A stretch of 57,427 bases of DNA from Marilutibacter aestuarii (lineage in GTDB: Bacteria; Pseudomonadota; Gammaproteobacteria; Xanthomonadales; Xanthomonadaceae). A model generated the notes under the pieces. That model was not told the DNA's origin, searched no databases, and saw only the letters and a program-made list of their open reading frames with translations. Each line of letters starts with the position of its first letter. Position 1 is the stretch's first letter. Shown here piece by piece: positions 8,315 to 17,143 of the stretch. A program made the translations under genes and the position numbers. The DNA lies in assembly GCF_006546775.1 (NCBI RefSeq), contig NZ_VICE01000044.1:1-57427 (forward strand), written 5' to 3'.

Positions 8315-9511
8315 ATGCAGACTGGACGCCGTGAACTCTTGCTGGGCGCGCTGGCAGGCGCCGTCGCGATGGCGCTGCCGGCATGCGCCGCGGGCGGATC
8401 CGTGGCCGGGGCCCCGCCAAAGGCCCGGCCGCTACGCATCCTGGTGATGGGCGGCACCGGCTTCCTGGGGCCGCATTTCGTCGAGGCCGCGCTGGCGCAA
8501 GGCCATCGGCTCACGCTGTTCAATCGTGGCAAGAGCCATCCCGAACGCTTCAGCGATCCGCGCTACGCCGCCATCGAACAGTTGCAGGGCGATCGCAAGA
8601 CCGACCTGTCGGCCCTCGAGGGCGAGCAGCGATGGGACGCGGTGCTCGATACCTCGGCCTACATCCCCGCGGACGTGACGCGCTCGGCACGCCTGCTCGC
8701 CCCGCGCATCGGCCAGTACCTGCTGGTCTCGACGATATCGGTCTACGCCCGCAACGACATCGTCGACATGGACGAGGACGCCGAACTCATCCGACTGCCC
8801 GACCCGACGGTCACCGAGGTGACCGGCGAGACCTATGGCGGCCTGAAGGCGCTTTGCGAGGCAGCGGCGCGCGCGGAAATGCCGGAGGGCACGACCGTCG
8901 TCAGGCCGGGCCTGATCGTCGGGCCCGGCGACACCACCGACCGCTTCACCTACTGGCCTGCGCGGGCCGACCGTGGCGGCGAGATCCTCGGCCCCGGTTC
9001 GCCCGAGGCGCCCACGCAGTTCATCGATGCCCGCGACCTGGCCGACTTCCTGCTGCACCTGCTCGAAACGCGCACCCTGGGCACCTTCAACGCCGATGCG
9101 CCGGCTGGGGCGCTGACCATGGGGGCGGTGCTCGATGCCAGTCGCGAGGCGGCGCGTTCGATGAGCGTCCGGCACTGCGTCACCGCGCCATGCCCGCAGC
9201 CTCCCGGTGCGCAATCGAGCGTGACGTGGGTGCCTGCCGATTTCCTCGAGGCGCAGGGGGTGCGTGCCTGGCAGGACATGCCTGCGTGGATTCCCGCACG
9301 GGGCGAGTACGCCGGCTTCGGCCGCACCCGTACCACGCGCGCCCAGGCCGCGGGCCTTCGCTACCGGCCTCTGGAGGAGACCGTGCGCGACACCCTCGAG
9401 TGGTGGCGAGCACAACCGGAGTCACGGCGCGCGCAACCCAGGGCCGGTCTCGCGCCGGAGCGCGAAGCCGAAGTATTGCGCGCCTGGCACGCTGCCCGGC
9501 AGACCGGATGA
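8315..9511 (+). CDS. NAD-dependent epimerase/dehydratase-like protein with Tat/lipoprotein-type leader
   Basis: This extended SDR protein has the Rossmann motif GGTGFLG close to the N-terminus of the mature part and a YGGLK (YxxxK) catalytic-type motif in the middle. The leader MQTGRRELLLG followed by a hydrophobic stretch and LPAC suggests twin-arginine export with a possible lipobox, which is unusual for a nucleotide-dependent SDR. ATG 8315 is chosen over the upstream TTG (8297) because GGAG lies at 8304-8307. The substrate is unknown. Xanthomonad relatives are usually annotated simply as NAD-dependent epimerases. Confidence 0.8.
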   Translation: MQTGRRELLLGALAGAVAMALPACAAGGSVAGAPPKARPLRILVMGGTGFLGPHFVEAALAQGHRLTLFNRGKSHPERFSDPRYAAIEQLQGDRKTDLSALEGEQRWDAVLDTSAYIPADVTRSARLLAPRIGQYLLVSTISVYARNDIVDMDEDAELIRLPDPTVTEVTGETYGGLKALCEAAARAEMPEGTTVVRPGLIVGPGDTTDRFTYWPARADRGGEILGPGSPEAPTQFIDARDLADFLLHLLETRTLGTFNADAPAGALTMGAVLDASREAARSMSVRHCVTAPCPQPPGAQSSVTWVPADFLEAQGVRAWQDMPAWIPARGEYAGFGRTRTTRAQAAGLRYRPLEETVRDTLEWWRAQPESRRAQPRAGLAPEREAEVLRAWHAARQTG

Positions 9512-9533
9512 CGCTCTACGGCCGGTCCCGGCC

Positions 9534-10034
9534 CTAGCGTGGACCGGCTGTTGCTTCGCGGTTGCGCGCGGGACGCGGTGACACCCACATGGCGATGACG
9601 GCGACGAACACGAGGCTGCCGGTGTGGTCGAGCACCTCGACCCGGACCGGGAGTTCGTAGCCGCTTTCGCGCGAGGCGATGGGCGCGTCCGGCGTGGCCG
9701 TCGCGTGCATCGTGCCCTGGGCGCGTGCCCGGTACTCGACCTGCATGCCCTTGGGGATCCAGCGCATGTCGCGCGGCAGGCTGGCATCGAGCATGACGCC
9801 GCCAGCCAGTTCCGCCAGGTTGCACAGCGCGATCGCATGCACGCTGCCGATGTGGTTGTGCACCGCGCGGCGGTCGCGCATGCGGACCTCGCAGCGCCCC
9901 GTCCCGAGCGCGACGAAGCGCGGCGAGATGGTGGAGAAGTAGGGCGCCTTGAAGCAGACCGCGCGGGAGAACAGCCAGGGGCCGGCGGGCCAGCGCGACA
10001 GGCGTTGCCAGGTGGACAGCAGGGGAGTGCTCAT
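9534..10034 (-). CDS. DUF4442 hotdog-fold (thioesterase-like) protein
   Basis: This is a 166-residue protein with the DUF4442/YiiD C-terminal hotdog pattern: NHIGSVHAIALCNLAE (the region that aligns with thioesterase active sites), then GMQVEYRARA and a closing strand FVAVIAMWVS. It probably binds or hydrolyses acyl-CoA or acyl carrier thioesters (family inference). The start at 10034 is the first Met before the conserved region, and the frame upstream of it encodes Arg-rich antisense sequence. It lies immediately downstream of fadE on the same strand, which fits fatty-acid metabolism, although a terminator hairpin separates them. Confidence 0.8.
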   Translation of the reverse strand: MSTPLLSTWQRLSRWPAGPWLFSRAVCFKAPYFSTISPRFVALGTGRCEVRMRDRRAVHNHIGSVHAIALCNLAELAGGVMLDASLPRDMRWIPKGMQVEYRARAQGTMHATATPDAPIASRESGYELPVRVEVLDHTGSLVFVAVIAMWVSPRPARNREATAGPR

Positions 10035-10065
10035 GGACGCTCCGTCGAAGGAACCGCGACCCCGG

Positions 10066-10096
10066 AAAAGGGAACGGCGGGTCGCCCCGCCGTTCC
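10066..10096 (-). terminator. Terminator-like hairpin behind fadE
   Basis: Perfect 11-bp arms GGAACGGCGGG (10071-10081) and CCCGCCGTTCC (10086-10096) enclose a 4-base loop. On the minus strand the stem is followed by CTTTT (10070-10066). It lies between the fadE stop and the DUF4442 start, so it probably reduces read-through. Confidence 0.75.
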
Positions 10097-10110
10097 GCCT
10101 CGCGCGCCGG

Positions 10111-12588
10111 TCAGGCGGCGTCGCGCTTGTCGTCGGCCGCGATCTGGTCGCGGAAATAGCCCGCCGAGCGCAGTTCCCAGGACTCGAAGTCGTCCACCGA
10201 GATCGCATCGACGGTCATTTCGCGGAGCGCTTCGAGCTGCTTGCGCTCCTCGGCCGTGATCCAGCCTTCCTTCACGCCCTCGTCGAGCTGCGACTTGAAG
10301 TCCAGCGCTTCGATGTCGCTGTTCTTCAGGGCCTTCAGGAACTTGCGCTCCACCGGTTCGGCCAGCACCACCTGCGGCAGGTAGCTGTTGATGCGCCCGG
10401 CCGGGTTGTTCGCGCCGGGCGTGGTGAAGATGCCCTGGGCGAGGCGGTCGCGCGCGTCGTTGGGCGACATCAGCAGCGAGGCCAGCTTGTGGCCCAGGCG
10501 ATCGCTCGGCGCCTGTGCGCGGCGGCCCCACGGGAACACCAGCAGCCACAGCAGCCAGCCCACCGGTCGAACGGGGAAGTTGCGAAGCGCGCTCGACAGG
10601 GCGATTTCCATCTTGTGCACGCTGTTGTGGAACGACCAGGCGAGCAACGGCTGGTCGGAGGCCGGGCGGCCCTCGTCCTCGTAACGCTTGAGCATGGCGC
10701 TGGTGATGTAGAGGTGACTGAGCACGTCGCCGAGGCGGCCGGACAGCGACTCCTTGAACTTCAGCTTGCCGCCCAGCAGGAGCATGGACGTGTCGGCCAT
10801 GAGCGCCAGCGCAGCGGAATAGCGGTTGAGCTTGCGGTAGTAGCGACGGGTGTAGGCGTCGCCCGGGGCGCTGCCGAAGCGCGCGCCGGTGATGCCGAAC
10901 CACCAGCTGCGGACCGCGTTGGAGATGGCGAAGCCGATATGGCCGAAGAGGTTGCGGTCGAACTCGCGCAGGCGCTCGCCCGGGTCGGGCAGGGTGGTGG
11001 CCTTCATCTCCTTGAGCACCCAGGGATGGCACAGGATCGCGCCCTGGCCGAAGATCATCAGCGAGCGCGTCATGATGTTCGCACCTTCCACCGTGATCGC
11101 GATCGGCGATGCCTGCCAGCCGCGGCCCAGGTAGTTCTTCGGCCCCAGGATGATGCCCTTGCCGCCATGGATGTCCATCGCGTCCTTGGCCGCCTCGCGG
11201 CCCATCTCGGTGCAGTGGTACTTGGAGATCGTCGAAGGGACCGCCGGCAGCTCGCCGCGCGCGACGGCGGCGGCCGAGGCCTCCGACAGGGCGCTGGCGG
11301 CGTAGGCATTACCGGCGATGCGCGCCAGCGCTTCCTCCACGCCCTCGAAGCGGCCGATCGACAGGCCGAACTGCTTGCGGATGCGCGAGTACGCACCGGT
11401 GACCACGGCCGCCATCTTGGCGCCGCCGCTGGCGGTCGAGGGCAGGGTGATCGAACGCCCGATCGACAGGCACTCGACCAGCATCTGCCAGCCCTTGCCG
11501 GCGTACTTCTCGCCGCCGATGAGCTGGCTGAGCGGGATGAACACCTCGCGGCCATGGATGGGGCCGTTCTGGAACGGGCTGTTGAGCGGGAAATGGCGGC
11601 GGCCGATGTCGATGCCGGGGGTGTCGCGCGGGACCAGCGCCAGGGTGATGCCGATGTCCTGCTTGTCGCCGATGATCCCGTCCGGGTCGTACATGCGGAA
11701 CGCCAGGCCGATCAGCGATGCCACAGGCGCCAGGGTGATGTAACGCTTGTCGAAGGTGAGCTTGAGGCCCACCACCCGCGCGCCGTTCCACTCGCCCATC
11801 GTGACGATGCCGTAGTCCGGGATCGAGGTGGCGTCGGAGCCGGCCCACGGGCCGGTCAGGCCGAAGCACGGGACCTCGCGGCCGTCGGCCAGGCGCGGCA
11901 GGTAGTAGTCCTTCTGCTCCTGGGTGCCGTAGTGCATCAGCAGTTCGGCCGGGCCCAGCGAGTTGGGCACGCCGACGGTGGAGCTGACCACGCTCGACAT
12001 CGACGCCAGCTTCTGGATGACCTTGTGGTTGCCCAGCGCGGTGAAGCCCAGGCCGCCGTACTCCTTGGGCACGATCATGCCGAAGAACTTGTTCTTCTTG
12101 ATGAAGTCCCACATCTCCGGCGGCAGGTCGGCACGGACGTGGGTGATGTCCCAGTCGTCGATCATCTTGCACAGCTCTTCCACCGGGCCGTCGAGGAAGG
12201 CCTGCTCGTCCTCGCGCAGGGTCGGCCGCGGTTGCGACAGCAGGGCGTTCCAGTCGGGCTTGCCGGAGAAAAGTTCGCCCTCGAAGCCGACCGTGCCGGC
12301 CTCCAGCGCGACGCGTTCGGTCTCCGACAGCGGCGGCAGGATCTTCGTGTAGAACTTGAGCAGCGGCGCGGTGATCAGCGGCAGGCGGATGGCCGGGACC
12401 AGCAACGGCACGGCGACCGCGGCCAGCAGGATGCCCGCGACGAGGCTGGCGATGGCGTTCGCGCCCAGCAGCCAGGCGGCCACCAGCGCAGTCGCGCTCA
12501 GGGCCACCCACACGGCAAGCCGCATGCGGTGGTAGGCGGCGATGGCGCCCACGACCAGCAGGACGATGAAGGGAATCGCGATGCTCAT
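10111..12588 (-). CDS. fadE: Acyl-CoA dehydrogenase FadE
   Basis: The 825-residue length and order match enterobacterial FadE (about 814). Two N-terminal membrane helices (about 3-22 and 27-60) are followed by the acyl-CoA dehydrogenase core: FGMIVPKEYGGLGF, FGLTGPWAGSDATSIPDYG, and ERA-type helices with MDIHGGKGI. A long FadE-specific C-terminal region completes it. It catalyses the first step of fatty-acid beta-oxidation (acyl-CoA to trans-2-enoyl-CoA). ATG 12588 is preceded by GGAG at good spacing. A divergent TetR gene 240 bp upstream is the obvious candidate regulator. Confidence 0.95.
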   Translation of the reverse strand: MSIAIPFIVLLVVGAIAAYHRMRLAVWVALSATALVAAWLLGANAIASLVAGILLAAVAVPLLVPAIRLPLITAPLLKFYTKILPPLSETERVALEAGTVGFEGELFSGKPDWNALLSQPRPTLREDEQAFLDGPVEELCKMIDDWDITHVRADLPPEMWDFIKKNKFFGMIVPKEYGGLGFTALGNHKVIQKLASMSSVVSSTVGVPNSLGPAELLMHYGTQEQKDYYLPRLADGREVPCFGLTGPWAGSDATSIPDYGIVTMGEWNGARVVGLKLTFDKRYITLAPVASLIGLAFRMYDPDGIIGDKQDIGITLALVPRDTPGIDIGRRHFPLNSPFQNGPIHGREVFIPLSQLIGGEKYAGKGWQMLVECLSIGRSITLPSTASGGAKMAAVVTGAYSRIRKQFGLSIGRFEGVEEALARIAGNAYAASALSEASAAAVARGELPAVPSTISKYHCTEMGREAAKDAMDIHGGKGIILGPKNYLGRGWQASPIAITVEGANIMTRSLMIFGQGAILCHPWVLKEMKATTLPDPGERLREFDRNLFGHIGFAISNAVRSWWFGITGARFGSAPGDAYTRRYYRKLNRYSAALALMADTSMLLLGGKLKFKESLSGRLGDVLSHLYITSAMLKRYEDEGRPASDQPLLAWSFHNSVHKMEIALSSALRNFPVRPVGWLLWLLVFPWGRRAQAPSDRLGHKLASLLMSPNDARDRLAQGIFTTPGANNPAGRINSYLPQVVLAEPVERKFLKALKNSDIEALDFKSQLDEGVKEGWITAEERKQLEALREMTVDAISVDDFESWELRSAGYFRDQIAADDKRDAA

Positions 12589-12727
12589 GGCGACACTCCA
12601 GAGACGGTATGGCATTGGTGACGGAAGGACAGACAGGCCCGCCCATGGCGATCTCCATCCTGCCAGCCGGGCCGCGAAGAGGGGGTGACCCGCTCGCCTC
12701 GGACTGGATGGCGATGGTGGCCTGCTG

Positions 12728-12817
12728 TTAACATACGCTTGAGTATGGTTATAGCGCTGGCAGCCTGTCAAGCCGCCGGAATGTCTGCATACTGTCCCCC
12801 TCGCACCCGTATGGTTA
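12728..12817. promoter_or_regulatory. Operator-like repeats between fadE and the TetR gene
   Basis: GTATGGTTA occurs at 12743-12751 and again at 12809-12817. Each copy is also half of an inverted repeat with CATAC: 12732-12736 with a 6-base centre, and 12788-12792 with a 16-base centre. Both sites lie inside the divergent intergenic region, which is AT-richer than its surroundings. The layout is what is expected for a TetR-family operator controlling both genes. This is inference; no binding data are available. Confidence 0.55.
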
Positions 12818-12828
12818 CACTTGACACC

Positions 12829-13419
12829 ATGAGCGTTTCAGCCATGACGAAGACCGAGCGGAACGGCCGCCTGAGCGCGGAAGACTGGGCCCAGGCCGCC
12901 CTGGACCAGATCGCCGAGCAGGGCGTGGCGGCGGTCGCCGTGGAGCCGCTCGCCCGTCGCCTGGGAGTCACCAAGGGCAGCTTCTACTGGCACTTCCCGT
13001 CCCGCGACGCACTGCTCGTGGCGGCGCTGGAGCGCTGGGAAAAGGTCGAGCAGGAAGAAGTCTTCGGCCAGCTCGAACCCATCCCGGACCCGCGCCAGCG
13101 CCTGCGCGCACTGTTCAGCGTCGTCGCGCACGAGGTCAAGTCGCACATCGTCTATTCCGAGCTGCTCAAGGCGCTGGACCATCCCGCCGTGCAGCCCGTC
13201 ATCGGACGCGTGTCCGACCGCCGGCTCGAGTACCTCACCGCGTCGTTCCGGCAGGTCGGCCTCAGCCGCACCGATGCGCGCTATCGCGCGCAGCTGCTGT
13301 ACGCCGCCTACGTGGGCTTCCTGCAACTGAACCTGCAACTGCACCAGACCCGGATGCAGCACGAGGAGTTCGAGGCCTATGTCGAACACATGATGGACAC
13401 CCTCATCCCGTCCAGCTGA
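12829..13419 (+). CDS. TetR/AcrR family transcriptional regulator
   Basis: This is a 196-residue protein with an N-terminal TetR helix-turn-helix: AALDQIAEQGVAAVAVEPLA, then RRLGVTKGSFYWHFPSRDAL with the diagnostic KGSFYWHF motif. The C-terminal ligand domain has no assigned ligand. ATG 12829 (MSVSAM) and ATG 12844 (MTKTER) are both possible starts, and neither has a strong ribosome site. It is transcribed divergently from fadE and is probably its repressor responding to an acyl-CoA or fatty acid, by analogy to PsrA/FadR-type TetR proteins (inference). Confidence 0.88.
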   Translation: MSVSAMTKTERNGRLSAEDWAQAALDQIAEQGVAAVAVEPLARRLGVTKGSFYWHFPSRDALLVAALERWEKVEQEEVFGQLEPIPDPRQRLRALFSVVAHEVKSHIVYSELLKALDHPAVQPVIGRVSDRRLEYLTASFRQVGLSRTDARYRAQLLYAAYVGFLQLNLQLHQTRMQHEEFEAYVEHMMDTLIPSS

Positions 13420-13503
13420 ATCCGGTCGCGCGCCGCCGGCCCCGTGCCGGCCTGCCGGTCGCGTCCAATCCGTCTTGTCCGAAGTATGTCCCGGAGTCCC
13501 GCC

Positions 13504-15342
13504 GTGAATGCCCTCTCCTCTGAAGCGTCCAAACCCGCCCCTTCAACGTCCGTTGCCGGCAGCCGCCTGGCCGCGCTGAACGCCTGGGTGGCCGAGGTCG
13601 CCGCGCTGACCGCTCCGGCGGCGGTGCACTGGTGCGACGGCAGCGACGCGGAGAACGCGGCCCTGGTCGCGCAGATGCAGGCCGACGGCACGCTGCTGCC
13701 GCTCAACCCCGCCACGAACCCCGGAAGCTGGCTGCATCGTTCGGACCCCGACGACGTGGCCCGCGTCGAGCACCTGACCTTCGTGTGCACCTCGCGCGAA
13801 GAGGACGCGGGCCCGAACAACCACTGGATGGCACCTGCCGCCGCGCACGCGAAGATGGACGCGCTGTTCAAGGGCTGCATGCGCGGGCGCACCATGTACG
13901 TCATCCCGTACTGCATGGGCCCGATCGATTCGCCGCTGTCGCGCTGCGGCGTGGAGATCACCGACAGTCCCTATGTCGTGGCCAACATGCGCCTGATGAC
14001 CCGGATGGGCGCGCCCGCGCTGGCGCGCATCGAGCGCGAGGGCCTCGAGCGGGCTGCCCGCGGCGAGGGCGGCGACACGTTCGTCAAGGGCCTGCATTCC
14101 ATTGGCGAGCTGGACCCGGGCCGCCGCTTCATCATGCACTTCCCCGAAGAGCTGGCGATCAAGTCCTACGGCTCGGGCTACGGCGGCAACGCCCTGCTTG
14201 GCAAGAAGTGCCACGCCCTGCGCATCGCCTCCTACCAGGCGCGCCACGAGGGCTGGATGGCCGAGCACATGCTGATCGTCGGCATCGAGAACCCCAGCGG
14301 CGAGACCCACTACGTCGCGGCGGCGTTCCCGTCGGCCTGCGGCAAGACCAACCTCGCCATGCTGATCCCGCCGGAGGGCTACCAGCGCGAAGGCTGGAAG
14401 GTCTGGACGGTCGGCGACGACATCTGCTGGATGCGCCCGGGCGCGGACGGGCGCCTGTACGCCATCAACCCGGAGGCCGGCTACTTCGGCGTGGCCCCGG
14501 GCACCTCGGCGAAGTCGAACCCGAACGCCCTGGCCACCATCGACGCCAACACCATCTTCACCAACGTCGGCCTCACCGCCGACAACCAGCCGTGGTGGGA
14601 AGGCCTGGACAACGGCGAGCGGCCGGCGACGGACTGGCGCGGCAATCCCTATGATCCCGACAAGGGCCCGGCCGCGCATCCGAACGCGCGTTTCACCGTC
14701 AGCGCGAAGCAGTGCCCGAGCTGGTCTCCGATGGCCGAGGACCCACAGGGCGTGCCGATCAGCGCGATCGTGTTCGGCGGTCGCCGCGCCTCGCTGGTCC
14801 CGCTGGTGTTCCAGGCGCGCGACTGGACGCACGGCGTGCTGGTCGGCGCGGCGATGGGCTCGGAAACCACTGCCGCGGCCACCGGTGCGGTCGGCGTGAT
14901 GCGCCGCGACCCGATGGCGATGAAACCCTTCTGCGGCTACAACTTCGCCGACTATTTCAGCCATTGGCTGTCGTTCGACGGCGCCGGCGCGGCGTTGCCG
15001 AAGGTCTTCCACGTGAACTGGTTCCGCAAGGGCGACGACGGCAAGTTCCTGTGGCCCGGCTTCGGCGACAACCTGCGCGTGCTCGAATGGATGATCGGCC
15101 GCGTCAAGGGCGAGGCCGGCGCCGTGGAAACCCCGATCGGCCACCTGCCCATCCCGACCGACCTCAACCTGGAGGGCGTGGAGCTGTCCGACGAGGCGCG
15201 CGCCAAGCTGTTCGGCTTCGAGCGTGCTGGCTGGCAGGCCGAGTTCGCCAGCATCGGCGAGTATCTCGACGGGTATGGCCCGCGCATGCCGCAGGCGCTC
15301 AAGGACGAACAGTCGCGCATCGCCGTCCTGCTGGCGGACTGA
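13504..15342 (+). CDS. pckG: Phosphoenolpyruvate carboxykinase (GTP)
   Basis: This 612-residue enzyme converts oxaloacetate and GTP to PEP, CO2 and GDP in gluconeogenesis. The kinase P-loop FPSACGKTN contains the reactive-loop Cys279 and Lys281. Other GTP-PEPCK hallmarks are [30 protein letters not shown], and [19 protein letters not shown]. The start chosen is GTG 13504 with GGAG at 13493-13496; ATG 13486 is an in-frame alternative. The next gene begins 2 bases after the stop, suggesting translational coupling. Confidence 0.96.
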   Translation: MNALSSEASKPAPSTSVAGSRLAALNAWVAEVAALTAPAAVHWCDGSDAENAALVAQMQADGTLLPLNPATNPGSWLHRSDPDDVARVEHLTFVCTSREEDAGPNNHWMAPAAAHAKMDALFKGCMRGRTMYVIPYCMGPIDSPLSRCGVEITDSPYVVANMRLMTRMGAPALARIEREGLERAARGEGGDTFVKGLHSIGELDPGRRFIMHFPEELAIKSYGSGYGGNALLGKKCHALRIASYQARHEGWMAEHMLIVGIENPSGETHYVAAAFPSACGKTNLAMLIPPEGYQREGWKVWTVGDDICWMRPGADGRLYAINPEAGYFGVAPGTSAKSNPNALATIDANTIFTNVGLTADNQPWWEGLDNGERPATDWRGNPYDPDKGPAAHPNARFTVSAKQCPSWSPMAEDPQGVPISAIVFGGRRASLVPLVFQARDWTHGVLVGAAMGSETTAAATGAVGVMRRDPMAMKPFCGYNFADYFSHWLSFDGAGAALPKVFHVNWFRKGDDGKFLWPGFGDNLRVLEWMIGRVKGEAGAVETPIGHLPIPTDLNLEGVELSDEARAKLFGFERAGWQAEFASIGEYLDGYGPRMPQALKDEQSRIAVLLAD

Positions 15343-15344
15343 GC

Positions 15345-15935
15345 ATGTCGAGCGCCGACGCGCCGCCGGGGGCGCTGCCCGCCGACCGCGAAGTCCTGGT
15401 CGACGGGCGCCCGTTGCGCGTGTTCGACGGCCATCTCCCGAACGTCGGCGACTACGTCCAGGCGCTCGGCCGCGCGCCCTTCACCCGCACCGAGGTGGCG
15501 CGCGAGGACACGGCAGACTACCGCCACTGGGCGACCGAGATGAAGATCGAGGCACTGGTCCGCCAACCCATCTTCGAGGTCACCCGGCGCGCGGTCATGG
15601 GCTTCTCGTCCCCGGGCCATGGCTACCGCCCGTACCGCGCCTACACGAACGTCGCCAGTTACGGCGACATGCTGTTCACCCACACCGACTGCCTGCCCGA
15701 ACAGCGCGACCTCACCGCGCTGTGGTACCTGTGCGACCGCTGGGACGTGGAGTGGGGCGGGGAGACCGTGTTCTATGATGCGAACGACGAACTGATGTGC
15801 GCCGTGCGCCCGCGTCCCGGGCGGCTGGTCGTGTTCGACGGCGCCATCAAGCACGCCGGCCGGGCGCCGAACCGTATCTGCTACACGCCGCGCTACACCT
15901 TCGCGATCAAGTTCGAGCGCGTCGCGATCGGCTGA
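15345..15935 (+). CDS. 2OG-Fe(II) oxygenase superfamily protein
   Basis: This 196-residue protein has the double-stranded beta-helix iron-site pattern: His113-Thr-Asp115 in the segment MLFTHTDCLPE, a distal His170 in GAIKHAGRAPNR, and Arg177 as a candidate 2-oxoglutarate ligand. GGETVFYD lies between the two, as in prolyl-4-hydroxylase-like oxygenases. It should hydroxylate a protein, peptide or small molecule, but the substrate is unknown. It starts 2 bases after pckG and ends 7 bases before a convergent sulfotransferase-like gene. Confidence 0.85.
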   Translation: MSSADAPPGALPADREVLVDGRPLRVFDGHLPNVGDYVQALGRAPFTRTEVAREDTADYRHWATEMKIEALVRQPIFEVTRRAVMGFSSPGHGYRPYRAYTNVASYGDMLFTHTDCLPEQRDLTALWYLCDRWDVEWGGETVFYDANDELMCAVRPRPGRLVVFDGAIKHAGRAPNRICYTPRYTFAIKFERVAIG

Positions 15936-15942
15936 CGCCGCC

Positions 15943-16980
15943 TCAGCCAGGTGCCAGCGCCTTCCTCTCGCGCGGCATGCGCGTGTGCGGCGCGACGGCG
16001 CGCGAAGACCACTCCAGCGCTGACGCGACGATGGGGCCCAGTCGCTCGCGCAAGGCCTCGCGTTCGATCGCCCGCGCGTCGGGCCCGTAGCGAAGCCCGA
16101 CATCCTTGCTGTTGCGCGTGAACACCGCGTCCACCCGCGCCGCGAATGCCGCCTCGCCATCGGCGAACACGCCATCCAGGCACAGCCAGCGGGCGACCGC
16201 CGCCACCGTGGCCCGCGGATCGTCGAGCAGCTGGGCCATGTCCAGGCTGCGCAGGCGGTCTTCGGCATCGGCGGCCAGGGCCCCGGCATAGCGTTCCATC
16301 TGCGCATGCCAGACCAGCACGCTGGATTCGACCGGATTGAACGGGTGCGTGGGATCCACGCCCAGTGCCTGTTGCAGCTGCGTGCCCGGGAGCAGGTAGC
16401 GGACCATCCACCGCAATGGCTCCTCCGCGCCGGGTAGCTTCTTCAGGCATGAATACAGGAAGTCCTCCAGGCTGCCATGGAGCAGCACCCCGCGACTGCC
16501 GGGCGCGGCCCGCAGCAGGCGCGGGATCAGCCGGTTGACGGCGTTGGTGGGCTTCACCAGCACGCGTCCACCCGGCGCCCAGGCGCGCGCGAGCAGCCGG
16601 CAGGCATCGCCGGTGCGCGCCTCGAGCCGTGCGCGCGCACCGGCATCGGGCGCCAGCGACAGCGTCGCCAGGTCCGTCAGCGCGTGGGGTTCCTTCAGGG
16701 CGACGACCGCGTCCGGGGCGTGGAGGGCGCGCGCGAGCAGGGTCGAACAACAGAACGCGGAATGGAACAGCCAGGCCGGCGCAGGCCCCGGCGATGCGCC
16801 AGGCACCGGCGTGGGCCCCGCCGTTTTTCTCGTCCATGCGTCGCCCATGCGCGCGTCCAGGAAGGGCGCGAGCAGGGTGGATGCGTCGATCGGGGCGAAG
16901 CAGAACGCATCCGCGGCGATGTCATAGCTCACCGGGAAGTGTCGCGGATCGTCCGCCGCCGGGGGCAGTTCGGTCTTCAA
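15943..16980 (-). CDS. Sulfotransferase-like P-loop protein
   Basis: I assign this to the PAPS-sulfotransferase fold from HSAFCCSTLLARAL near the N-terminus, which sits where the 5'-phosphosulfate loop (RSGTTLL-type) normally lies, and from the following VLVKPTNAVNRLIPRLL and GVLLHGSLEDFLYSCLKK segments. The nucleotide loop is atypical (Phe-Cys-Cys instead of Arg-Ser-Gly), so activity is uncertain. The start is unclear: TTG 16980 lies 12 residues before the conserved FPVSYD, GTG 17022 is also possible, and the frame is open to 17169. It is convergent with the 2OG oxygenase and divergent from the TPR-sulfotransferase. Confidence 0.65.
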   Translation of the reverse strand: MKTELPPAADDPRHFPVSYDIAADAFCFAPIDASTLLAPFLDARMGDAWTRKTAGPTPVPGASPGPAPAWLFHSAFCCSTLLARALHAPDAVVALKEPHALTDLATLSLAPDAGARARLEARTGDACRLLARAWAPGGRVLVKPTNAVNRLIPRLLRAAPGSRGVLLHGSLEDFLYSCLKKLPGAEEPLRWMVRYLLPGTQLQQALGVDPTHPFNPVESSVLVWHAQMERYAGALAADAEDRLRSLDMAQLLDDPRATVAAVARWLCLDGVFADGEAAFAARVDAVFTRNSKDVGLRYGPDARAIEREALRERLGPIVASALEWSSRAVAPHTRMPRERKALAPG

Positions 16981-17143
16981 TACGGGTCCGTGCGCGGGGC
17001 TGCGTGCGAAGGGTGCGGCCACGCTACCAGATGCCCATCGCGATGGCCCAGCCTTGGCCGCGCCCCGCGGCGGCGCCCTGATACCATCGGGCGTGCTTCG
17101 CGCGCAGCGCGTCGTCATTTTCCGTTTCCCCGGGGCGGCGCCC

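Noticed and set aside
9949-12621. 890-residue plus-strand open frame
   Set aside because: It is antisense to fadE, with no recognisable motifs.
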